A stretch of 64,000 nucleotides of DNA from RGIG5050 sp045636065 (GTDB taxonomy: Bacteria > Verrucomicrobiota > Kiritimatiellia > RFP12 > UBA1067). The notes under the pieces were generated by a model. That model saw only the letters and a list, made by a program, of their open reading frames with translations, was not told the origin of the DNA and made no database searches. Below are positions 57,318-64,000 of the stretch, in pieces. How positions within the stretch are numbered: the first letter of the stretch is position 1; the number at the start of each line of letters is the position of its first letter. A program made the position numbers and the translations under genes. Location of the stretch: contig JAZTWW010000049.1 in the NCBI GenBank assembly GCA_045636065.1, positions 5,829 to 69,828 on the forward strand, read 5' to 3'.

Positions 57318-57546
57318 CTCCGCAATGGGCGCAACGCTCATAATCCGCATGGGGGGCGCGCAGTTTTGGGTGGCAGGGTTCGCAAATGGTTCGGGGCTTT
57401 TCGGCCTTTTTCTCGCCCCGGCGATCGCGAGGAAGCATTTTTAGGGGATGTGCCCGAGCCGGGGCAGCTCTCGGGCAACGCTTACGCACATCCAATCCGC
57501 CATAATGCTTCTGTAATCGTCGGGGCGAAAAGGCCTCCAAGCCTTA
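57318..57546 (-). repeat. Palindromic repeat element, copy B (inverted relative to A)
   Basis: Begins CTCCGCAATGGGCG and ends GGGGCGAAAAGGCCTCCAAGC, both matching copy A in reverse. The arms GGCCTTTTTCTCGCCCCGGC and its partner enclose a centre unlike that of A (TGCCCGAGCCGGGGCA). The stop codon of the 57544-58659 gene lies at its right edge. Confidence 0.75.
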
Positions 57547-58659
57547 TGGGCTATGGGGGAATGATGCGGGCTTAAGGCCGATGTATGGGGGCGCGAAAAT
57601 GCGCCCTTCACCATATTCCGCCACTAGCATCTGGGCGATTTCATTGGGGACAGCCTCTGATAAAATCACAATTGCGCCGTGATTCTGGATAAAATTTGCA
57701 ATTTCACCAAAGAGAGACTGACAAGCAGGATTTGATGCCAAAGAGGGCTGTCCCCGATTCTCAAGGGGCTGTCCCCAATTTAGATGGCGGAAAACCGCAT
57801 TATTTTGGGCTACTTCGGCAAATATCCGCTTCTGGAAGACTGTTGCGGATGGGTTGGCGGTGGTGAAACGGCATTTCCAGGCGGAGACCTCCTCTTCGGT
57901 ATTGAGCACCCTCCCTTGGGCTGGCGACCATAGGCCCATATCCACATCAAATCCGAGCTCTTCAAACCAGAACACCGCAACAGCCATCCGCCCGGTTCCC
58001 ACCTTCTTCGTGAGCATTGGGAGATTTGGGGCCGTGGAACCGCCTGAGGATTGGGAGAGACTTGGAACGTCAGATGCGGGCTGCGGCGGTTCTGCGCTTT
58101 TCGCCGATGGCCACCAGTGGGGGAGGCCGTTCTGGGCGATGAAGTTGCGCATAAGGGCGCGCGGCTCTTCGATATTGCCGGTAAGCACATGATCCCAGAG
58201 GGGAGGCGAATCGACGCCGGCAATATCGGCGAACGGCCTCGTGAACGTCTTTAGAACATGTTTCGGAACGGCCGGCGAAAGGATCACATAGGTGCCAGAC
58301 TCCTTTACGACCCCTGCGAGAAAACTCGCCATTTTCCCGGAATCCGCATCAATTTCGCTAAATTCAACCGTTTCACTTGGGGACTGTCCCCAATTCCCGC
58401 ATGGTGCCAGACTCCCTTCTGAGGGAAATGTTGCCAATGTGGAAATGTTGCCAGGTCCAATACCAATGTTGCCAATTGGATATTGTGAACTGGAATTGGC
58501 AACACTGGCAACATTGGCAACATTTTCAGATGGAACCGCCGAAATAGCATATGCACCATTCTGGCGCGATACGCACAGATATGGCACTTCGCCAAGCGCG
58601 AAATAGGCGTACATCACATTCCGTCCCACATGCGGGATGCTTACTGTCTCAGATAGCAT
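57544..58659 (-). CDS. Unknown repeat-laden protein
   Basis: 371 residues, not recognised. Two apparent domains of similar ending (SGTYVILSPAVPKHVLKTF, and HGAIVILSEAVPNEIAQMLV) may be a duplication. Segments coded by short repeats interrupt it: ENVANVASVANSSSQYPIGN and the region after it, and NWGQPLENRGQPS, encoded by GGGGACAG-type elements. No signal peptide. Start at 58659 behind AAGGAA. A fragment of a close relative remains at 54767-54890, so this was a multicopy or duplicated gene. Confidence 0.55.
   Translation of the reverse strand: MLSETVSIPHVGRNVMYAYFALGEVPYLCVSRQNGAYAISAVPSENVANVASVANSSSQYPIGNIGIGPGNISTLATFPSEGSLAPCGNWGQSPSETVEFSEIDADSGKMASFLAGVVKESGTYVILSPAVPKHVLKTFTRPFADIAGVDSPPLWDHVLTGNIEEPRALMRNFIAQNGLPHWWPSAKSAEPPQPASDVPSLSQSSGGSTAPNLPMLTKKVGTGRMAVAVFWFEELGFDVDMGLWSPAQGRVLNTEEEVSAWKCRFTTANPSATVFQKRIFAEVAQNNAVFRHLNWGQPLENRGQPSLASNPACQSLFGEIANFIQNHGAIVILSEAVPNEIAQMLVAEYGEGRIFAPPYIGLKPASFPHSP
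57745..57780. repeat. Two GGGGCTGTCCCC-type elements
   Basis: GGGCTGTCCCCGATT and AAGGGGCTGTCCCCAATT lie in tandem within the gene, coding NWGQPLENRGQPS on the minus strand. Confidence 0.7.
58377..58528. repeat. Cluster of short palindromes and GTTGCCA repeats inside the unknown gene
   Basis: TTGGGGACTGTCCCCAA (58377-58393) is a 17-bp palindrome. GGTGCCAGACTCCC follows at 58403, and its first 13 bases also occur at 58291. Three ATGTTGCCA units (58428-58475) face three TGGCAACA units (58496-58521), giving an extended inverted arrangement. All are in frame with the gene. Confidence 0.75.
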
Positions 58660-58713
58660 GGCGGATTCCTTAAATTCGATTCCCAGATATTCCTATAATA
58701 TGCCATGATAATG

Positions 58714-58745
58714 AAAGCGGCGGGCGGTTGCCCGCCCGCCGCTTT
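58714..58745 (-). terminator. Terminator of the large surface protein gene
   Basis: Perfect 14-bp stem AAAGCGGCGGGCGG/CCGCCCGCCGCTTT with a four-base GCAA loop, 21 bp after the stop codon at 58766. The U-residues are mostly within the stem. Confidence 0.75.
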
Positions 58746-58765
58746 GTGCCGGATTGGATGGGTGG

Positions 58766-61700
58766 TTACTCGGCGGGATACGCGGGGATCCCGTCCTCAT
58801 AGGCGCTTACCGCAATCTTGAAGTAGCGCACGCCACTGTCGACCACTGGAGCCTGGAGTGAGGTGGAGCTTGTTTCAGCCTGCACAACATTGCCGCTTTC
58901 AACCTTCATGGTTCCATCAGCCGTAGCGCCATAAACAACACCATAGTAAAGGCCAGGAATTGTCTTTACGGTGAATGTCGTATTGGCCGAAGCTACAGCC
59001 ATTGGAGTTGTCGCAGTGTCAACCTCTGGCTTTACACTTACGCCGTTCACGGATTTACTCTCATCAAGCATAAACTTCACTTTGTATGTACCGTCGCCCA
59101 TATCGATCAGATACTTTCCTGTAGTATCCTGACCTATCTTCTGGGCATCCACAAAAGCCTGAGTGACATTTGCGCCGTTACTCCCGGATGTCCAAATCTG
59201 CACATTATTCAAAGTGCCAATGTTGGATACCGTAATTCCAGTGAAAGTTGTTTCATCGCTTGTCGGAGTCACTTTGATGAGCGTTGCAGAAGATGGAATG
59301 GAGATTTCCGAAGTCGTATTGGTAATTACCGCAGTACTTCCATCCATGTAGCCATACGAGACGAGCTTGAGGGCACCAGCGACAGGCGTAACGTTGTAAA
59401 GTCCGTTGGCAACGGTCACCTTGGAAACATTAGTCTCCGTCGTAATTGAGCTCGAGGAGAGAATTGTAACTTCGTCGGCATCAAGACCGGTAGCATCAAT
59501 CGTAAGCGTCTCACCTGCTCCTGTTGGCAGCGTGACCGTGCCAGAAACGGTAAGCGCAGTATCAGCGGCCTTGAAGGTTGCGCCATCGCTGAACGTCAGG
59601 TTGCCAGTGAGCGTGCCTGTGCCGCCGAACGTACCAGAAACCGTCGTCGCACCAACCCACGTGCCGGTCAGGTTAACGGAACCGCTAATCGTAGCGGGGA
59701 TGGTTACATCCTGCGTACCAGACAGCGTGAGCGTACCGCCCGTTCCGCCGACATTGAACTGCGTGATGCGGTTCGAGACGAACTTGCCGCTCCATTCGGT
59801 ATCCTTCGACTGCGTGACCGTGAGGGTTCTGTCATTCGCACCACCGCTCGTGGCGTTCCAGTCGGAACGGATATTCTTTGAACCAGCCAGATTGCCGATG
59901 GTAGTTGTGCCGTTATTGTTCTTCGTGATAATCAGCGAGTCCGCAAGCTCAACCTGAACTGTCAGCGTCGTAGCAGGCATCTTCGCATCATCGCTTGGGA
60001 ACGTACGCCATCCAGCCGTGGATGAATACTTGATCATACCTGTGCCGGTGACGGTTGAATAATCTGAATAGTCTTCAGCGTTTGCCGTGCTTGTCAGCTC
60101 GAGAACGCCGGTGTCGCCAAGCGTCATGTTCGTGCCGCCGCCCCATCTGTCACGGCCAGTTGTTGTGAATGTTCCATCAACTACAATGCCACCGGTCGTC
60201 CAAAGGAATCCTGAGTCTTTAAGAATAACATTACCTCCTTCGTCAATGAACAAACCACCGGCAGGGCCATTGTTGAAATTACCAAGGCTGAGAACTTTCC
60301 CATTCCCCACAACAACCGAGCTGGCGACAAACTCACGACTTGTAGAGCCAACCACAAAGCGGCTATTGTCTCCACCTGCTGAAAGGTATCCATCAAACTC
60401 GGAAAGATCGCCCGTAAGATACACCGTCTTCTTGGCAATGCCTGTAGTTGCCAGATTGTATGTGCCAGATCCAGTCACTTTGCTGGGAACAGTAATAGAT
60501 ACATCAGACGATGTATAATTGCCATCCTGCGTAAACCCACCGGAGCCGATAATCAGCTCGCCGATGTTGTGGGCGTCGTTCCCAAGGGCGAGATATGCCT
60601 CGGTTCCATTCATGCAAACTTTAGAGCCCGTGTTGCCATATAACGCAAGTTGAATATTTGCGTTGAAATTATGATTCTTGATTTCCACTGTTCCCGCCCA
60701 GTTGGCATTCTTCCACCACGCATCTGCAGTTGGGGAGGGAGCCTTGCCGTCAAACACGACCGTGCCGGAGCCCTTGACGAGCGAAGTCGATGTGGAACCG
60801 GTCGTCGCCGCCATGCTTCCCGTTGCGGTAAGCGTGCCATTCACTATGAAGCCGTTGTTCACGCTCCAGGTCTTTCCGCTGGGAATCTCGACCGAAGAGC
60901 CGGAGTTCACGACGACGTAGCCACCGCCGCTAACCGTTGCCTGCGTCGGTAGCGACGACCCAAAGACGACAATCTTGTTATTCAACTCGAACGAGCCACT
61001 GAAGTTGTCCCATTTCTTTACAAGAAGCAATACGTTCGGCGCCGAATCAGATCCCTTCAACAGACCGCTGCCCTTGAGTTCGCGAAGCTGCGTACGACTG
61101 CCATTATTGGAATTGTAACCGTTACCATTGCTGAGCCACAATGCATACTCGCAATCACCATCCAGTTCAAGCGCAGGGGCGACATCCGTAGTGCCAGTAT
61201 TTATCCAGCCCTTGAGCATACTAACCTTCAACGTCGAACTATTGTTGCCATATTCGTTCATGTCAAAGGATGAACCAACGAGGTTGCTGATGTTCTTGAC
61301 CCAGACCGTGCCGGACCAGCCAATGGCCGTCCAACCCTTGCCAGTGACAGGGGCGGAACCATTGTACACAACCATGCCTGCGCCGGTGAAGGTGGTGGCG
61401 TCGAGGCGATCGGCGTTGACGTTAAGAACGACGTCCTTGGCAACGTCGATGGTGGCGGCGGTGATCTTCTCGCTGCCGGAAAGCGTCAGCGTACCAGAAC
61501 CAGTCAAGTAAACCGTGCCGGACAGATTCTTTTCTTCATTAACAGCATATTCCGTGGCGCCATCGACAGCAATCTCGAGGTCGTTCTCGCCGACTTCCGG
61601 CACATACTCAACGACCTGAATAGCAGCAAAGCATCCGCGGGCGGACGGGGTACCTCCGCCAATACGGTGCGCTACCATAGTAACGGTATCGCCGGTAAGG

Positions 61701-63079
61701 ACGGCGGAGACGAGTGTATTCACGCCTTCCTCAATCGGTTCTGCACTATTAGACGCGCCAGCGTTGCCCCAGGATGTTGTACCTGTCTGCTGAACTCCAT
61801 TAACATATGTGAAGTTGAAGCCGTTGATGGTATCGTAGCCGAACTGGGCTCCATCCTGATCAGTGGAGTGATAGACGATAACGCGATAATGCTCGTAAGG
61901 GATGCCTGTGATTGTAACAGTCGGGGTAGGCCCGCCAGCACTTTCGTCGATATAGCCGTGGAGCGGATTGCTCGCTGGTGTGAGGTTGGCGCAGTTCCAG
62001 TGTCCGCGAGTGCCAGAAATCGAGACGCTAACGCCGGAAGCCACGGAGGCCGCGCCGGTGGAATCGATGGCGTTGACGGTGTTGAACGTTGCATTGTCGG
62101 CCACAACAAAATTGTTCCAGGAAGTTCCGGGGACTGCATAACCATCAAGACCGACATCGGCAGAGGTCGTGAGGCCGTTGCCCGCATCGTTCGTGAAGTT
62201 GATGTTGATGGACGGGGTGTAGGCCGCTTCTGCTGGATCGCCATCGACATAGTAGAGAACGATGCCAGTTGAGGTCTGGACGAGTTCGCAAGTGCCGACC
62301 TTCTCGCTTCCAGTAAGCGTGGTAGAGCCAGAGGTGACGGACGAAAGAGCTTTGGTGCAGACAAGATTTCCTTCAGAATCCTTTATCTTGATTGACGCAT
62401 CAGCTGTGAAGGTGGGCGTAGAAGAGGTGAAGGAAACGAGCGTCTTGGACGACACCTGCGAAGTGCCGGTAAGCGTGACATCCGCCATCTTGATCTTGTG
62501 GTAGGCGGCGGAAACGGCCTGGTACGAGACGCTGCCCGCACCCTTCAGGTAATATTCAAATGTGTTGTTGGCATTGACAGACGTGAGGTCAACATTCCAC
62601 GCAATGCCGTTCGCTCTGGCCACGGAAAGCTTGATTGCCTGACCATCGGTAATATTGCCGCCGCCAAAGCCGCCTATCGTCAACTGCGAGGTTTCGTCAA
62701 CGGTCATCCACATCGTAGTGTCGCCCTGATACTTGACGAAGGTGTTCATCGTGACGTTGGCGCCGTTGTAGAGACCCATGCGAAGGTTCCAGCCCTCAAC
62801 CGACATCGTGGCGTTGATGTTGATGGTGTCGCCGTCAAAAAGGATTGGATCCCATGTGTTTTCGCCGGACTTCGCGGGTGTGCCAGACGGATTAGCACCG
62901 CTGGAATCCTGCCAATTTCCCGTGCCATTCCACGCATCAGTGCCGACGAACTTCCACGTGTAGTTCTCAGTTTCACCGGTGACGGGGTTCGGCTTCGCAA
63001 AGTCCGCCCATGCGCCTCCATATGCCGCGACTGCCAAGAGCAGCGCGAACGCTTTGATTCTACTCATTAATGATTTCAT
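58766..63079 (-). CDS. Very large exported beta-helix/passenger-type surface protein
   Basis: 1437 residues with a signal peptide (AFALLLAVAAYGGAWA) and a strongly repetitive Gly/Ser/Thr/Asn beta-rich body, typical of autotransporter-like passenger proteins: LTGSGTLTLSGSEKITAATI, GGTLTLSGTQDVTIPA, GTFGGTGTLTGNLTFSDGAT. A PA14-like or jelly-roll segment is possible at about 285-500 (YRVIVYHSTDQDGAQFGYDT). No C-terminal barrel, LPXTG or PEP-CTERM signal is visible; it ends EDGIPAYPAE. Start at 63079 behind GAAGGAG. Few Cys. Likely secreted and loosely attached. Confidence 0.8.
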   Translation of the reverse strand: MKSLMSRIKAFALLLAVAAYGGAWADFAKPNPVTGETENYTWKFVGTDAWNGTGNWQDSSGANPSGTPAKSGENTWDPILFDGDTININATMSVEGWNLRMGLYNGANVTMNTFVKYQGDTTMWMTVDETSQLTIGGFGGGNITDGQAIKLSVARANGIAWNVDLTSVNANNTFEYYLKGAGSVSYQAVSAAYHKIKMADVTLTGTSQVSSKTLVSFTSSTPTFTADASIKIKDSEGNLVCTKALSSVTSGSTTLTGSEKVGTCELVQTSTGIVLYYVDGDPAEAAYTPSININFTNDAGNGLTTSADVGLDGYAVPGTSWNNFVVADNATFNTVNAIDSTGAASVASGVSVSISGTRGHWNCANLTPASNPLHGYIDESAGGPTPTVTITGIPYEHYRVIVYHSTDQDGAQFGYDTINGFNFTYVNGVQQTGTTSWGNAGASNSAEPIEEGVNTLVSAVLTGDTVTMVAHRIGGGTPSARGCFAAIQVVEYVPEVGENDLEIAVDGATEYAVNEEKNLSGTVYLTGSGTLTLSGSEKITAATIDVAKDVVLNVNADRLDATTFTGAGMVVYNGSAPVTGKGWTAIGWSGTVWVKNISNLVGSSFDMNEYGNNSSTLKVSMLKGWINTGTTDVAPALELDGDCEYALWLSNGNGYNSNNGSRTQLRELKGSGLLKGSDSAPNVLLLVKKWDNFSGSFELNNKIVVFGSSLPTQATVSGGGYVVVNSGSSVEIPSGKTWSVNNGFIVNGTLTATGSMAATTGSTSTSLVKGSGTVVFDGKAPSPTADAWWKNANWAGTVEIKNHNFNANIQLALYGNTGSKVCMNGTEAYLALGNDAHNIGELIIGSGGFTQDGNYTSSDVSITVPSKVTGSGTYNLATTGIAKKTVYLTGDLSEFDGYLSAGGDNSRFVVGSTSREFVASSVVVGNGKVLSLGNFNNGPAGGLFIDEGGNVILKDSGFLWTTGGIVVDGTFTTTGRDRWGGGTNMTLGDTGVLELTSTANAEDYSDYSTVTGTGMIKYSSTAGWRTFPSDDAKMPATTLTVQVELADSLIITKNNNGTTTIGNLAGSKNIRSDWNATSGGANDRTLTVTQSKDTEWSGKFVSNRITQFNVGGTGGTLTLSGTQDVTIPATISGSVNLTGTWVGATTVSGTFGGTGTLTGNLTFSDGATFKAADTALTVSGTVTLPTGAGETLTIDATGLDADEVTILSSSSITTETNVSKVTVANGLYNVTPVAGALKLVSYGYMDGSTAVITNTTSEISIPSSATLIKVTPTSDETTFTGITVSNIGTLNNVQIWTSGSNGANVTQAFVDAQKIGQDTTGKYLIDMGDGTYKVKFMLDESKSVNGVSVKPEVDTATTPMAVASANTTFTVKTIPGLYYGVVYGATADGTMKVESGNVVQAETSSTSLQAPVVDSGVRYFKIAVSAYEDGIPAYPAE

Positions 63080-63180
63080 TGGATTACTCCTTCTCTCTCT
63101 TTTGAATTAAAGTTGATTGTTGGAAATGGATTGTCTTTGGACGCGGGCATGTGCAGCCAAGTCCATTACCAGCGTCTCCC
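63080..63180. other. Upstream region of the large surface protein gene
   Basis: Contains the GAAGGAG ribosome site for 63079. I find no convincing promoter; TTTAAT at 63107-63112 is the best -10 candidate and has no good -35. Confidence 0.3.
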
Positions 63181-63229
63181 ACTGAACACTGAACACTGAA
63201 TACTGGATACTGGATACTGGATACTGAAT
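63181..63229 (+). repeat. Seven tandem heptamers (ACTGRAY)
   Basis: ACTGAAC twice, ACTGAAT, ACTGGAT three times, ACTGAAT, in exact 7-bp register. This is the short tandemly repeated repetitive heptamer type known from cyanobacteria and others. A CGCCTCTGCGTCTCTGCGCG stretch, itself a common dispersed-repeat sequence, follows at 63246-63265. Confidence 0.85.
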
Positions 63230-63558
63230 ACTCTCCCCGCCTCCGCGCCTCTGCGTCTCTGCGCGAGAATAAAACAACGCGATCTCCGCGCGCCATTCAA
63301 ACGGCGGCGCGCGCGAAGCGTATCTGGCCTATTGGCCCTGAAAATTGAGGAAGTTTCTGCTAGGGTATTATCTTCGGGGGCAAAAGTGGCTAATAAGTTA
63401 TACCCCCCCCCACTTGGTAGACATTCACACCTAACGCAAGCGCCGCTGCGTTTCTATTGCGATATGTCGTTTTTTCAGCCATCCAACATTCCCTTGTGAG
63501 GTTTTTCTCCCAGTATTCTACTATGTTTCATTTCGCGCGTCAAGTGGGAAAATAATTC
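63230..63558. other. Non-coding stretch with a C9 homopolymer
   Basis: No gene seen. A run of nine C lies at 63403-63411, and the purine/pyrimidine-skewed repeat CGCAGAGACGCAGAGG (minus strand) is near 63250. No start codon with a ribosome site leads into a credible frame. Confidence 0.5.
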
Positions 63559-64000
63559 GCTCCGCAATGGGCGGCAGCCGCTTCAGGTGAGCCGCATTAT
63601 GGGGCGCAGTTGGGGGAAGCACGCTCAAGCAATGCGTGGCATTATTGCGGATTGTCGTGTGGCGGCGTGGCTTAGCTTGCTCGATTGATGTCCGAGGCTT
63701 TCCGGTCTCCTTCGCCCCTGCGAGCGCTCGGGCCCGTAAGTTTATTGTTTGAGAAAGTTTTTCGGGCCCTCGCGCGGCCTCTTGCGACTTTCGCTGCGCG
63801 AAAGCTCCTCGCTTCGCTCGTCGGGCAACCTGATCGCCTTCGGCGACAGGCGCATCTATCCGCCTCGCCAAGAAAGTTGGTTCCTATGCGTAAGTACCGC
63901 ACCGGCTCGGCTCGGCCTCTTGCGACTTTCGCTGCGCGAAAGCTCCTCGCTTCGCTCGTCGGGCAACCTGATCGCCTTCGGCGACAGGCGAATCTACATC
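63559..64000 (-). repeat. Palindromic repeat element, copy C (runs off the window)
   Basis: Begins TCCGCAATGGGCGGC, like copy B. It includes CTCGGGCCCGTAAGTTTATT, matching copy A's centre in reverse, and later CGCCTCGCCAAGAAAGTT and ACCGCACCGGCTCGG, also as in A. Longer than A or B because of an internal 84-bp insertion present twice. Confidence 0.7.
63774..63996 (+). repeat. Two 84-bp direct repeats within copy C
   Basis: 63774-63857 and 63913-63996 are identical except at one base (63852 C, 63991 A). Each contains the hairpin CTTTCGCTGCGCGAAAG and ends TTCGGCGACAGGCG. Spacing is 139 bp. Confidence 0.92.

Noticed and set aside
58660..58700. Promoter for the 57544-58659 gene (TATTAT near 58697-58702)
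   Set aside because: No -35 box at suitable spacing, and the candidate lies against the terminator stem of the neighbouring gene.
63084..63296. 70-codon minus-strand frame
   Set aside because: It translates the heptamer array (SVSSIQYPVFSVQ) and a dispersed repeat; no ribosome site.

Overview
The window is high-GC bacterial chromosome (about 60% G+C by eye), and nearly every gene lies on the minus strand. Several features point to the PVC superphylum, probably Verrucomicrobiota/Kiritimatiellota: a V/A-type ATPase, a pyrophosphate-dependent phosphofructokinase, single-chain glycyl-tRNA synthetase, AhbC-type heme synthesis, a large pseudopilin set, and very large exported Ig-like and passenger-type proteins. 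That placement is inference. No rRNA or other decisive marker lies in the window.

Layout, read from right to left in the direction of transcription. 63.1-64 kb: non-coding repeats. 58.8-63.1 kb: a 1437-residue exported surface protein. 54.5-58.7 kb: an accessory patch with a XhoI/PaeR7I-like restriction-modification pair between two inverted copies of a palindromic repeat, plus an unrecognised gene laced with short repeats. 51-54.3 kb: a repeat protein, glyS and a flavodiiron protein. 37.4-50.9 kb: one long directon with a GspF-like protein, seven pseudopilins, a giant GspK-like protein, manC, truA, rsmI and a ketosynthase-hotdog fusion. 34.1-37.4 kb: two tRNAs, a SurA-N-like protein, hemL and an ahbC-like gene. 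30.8-34.1 kb: the rpmJ-rpsM-rpsK-rpsD-rpoA-rplQ-tRNA-Leu operon. 27.7-30.7 kb: V-type ATPase subunits D, I and K. 25.8-27.6 kb: infA, rpoZ and smpB around two small plus-strand genes that sit behind an 11-bp tandem array. 24.3-25.7 kb: a sugar porter. 16.1-24.2 kb: an exopolysaccharide export locus ending in aroA. 15.1-16.1 kb: acpP and rdgB. 1.5-15.2 kb: an unusual operon of exported proteins. 0-1.3 kb: a DUF805 protein and the start of a PPi-dependent phosphofructokinase.

The best candidate for an undescribed system is the 2.2-15.2 kb operon. A near-consensus promoter and a structured leader precede a 10-cysteine exported protein. Then come a parvulin lipoprotein, a 1432-residue protein with two thioredoxin-like CxxC domains and Ig-like repeats, a second thioredoxin/Ig protein, two membrane-anchored helical proteins, an Ig/InlB-type repeat protein, a 60-residue membrane peptide, and a MauE/DoxX-like membrane protein with a DCGC motif. 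I infer an extracytoplasmic thiol-redox and folding system for surface proteins. Homology supports the domains; the joint function is inference.

The minus-strand promoters are unusually uniform: TATAAT-like -10 boxes with a TTGNNN box 17-18 bp upstream. They divide the window into transcription units and are annotated separately.
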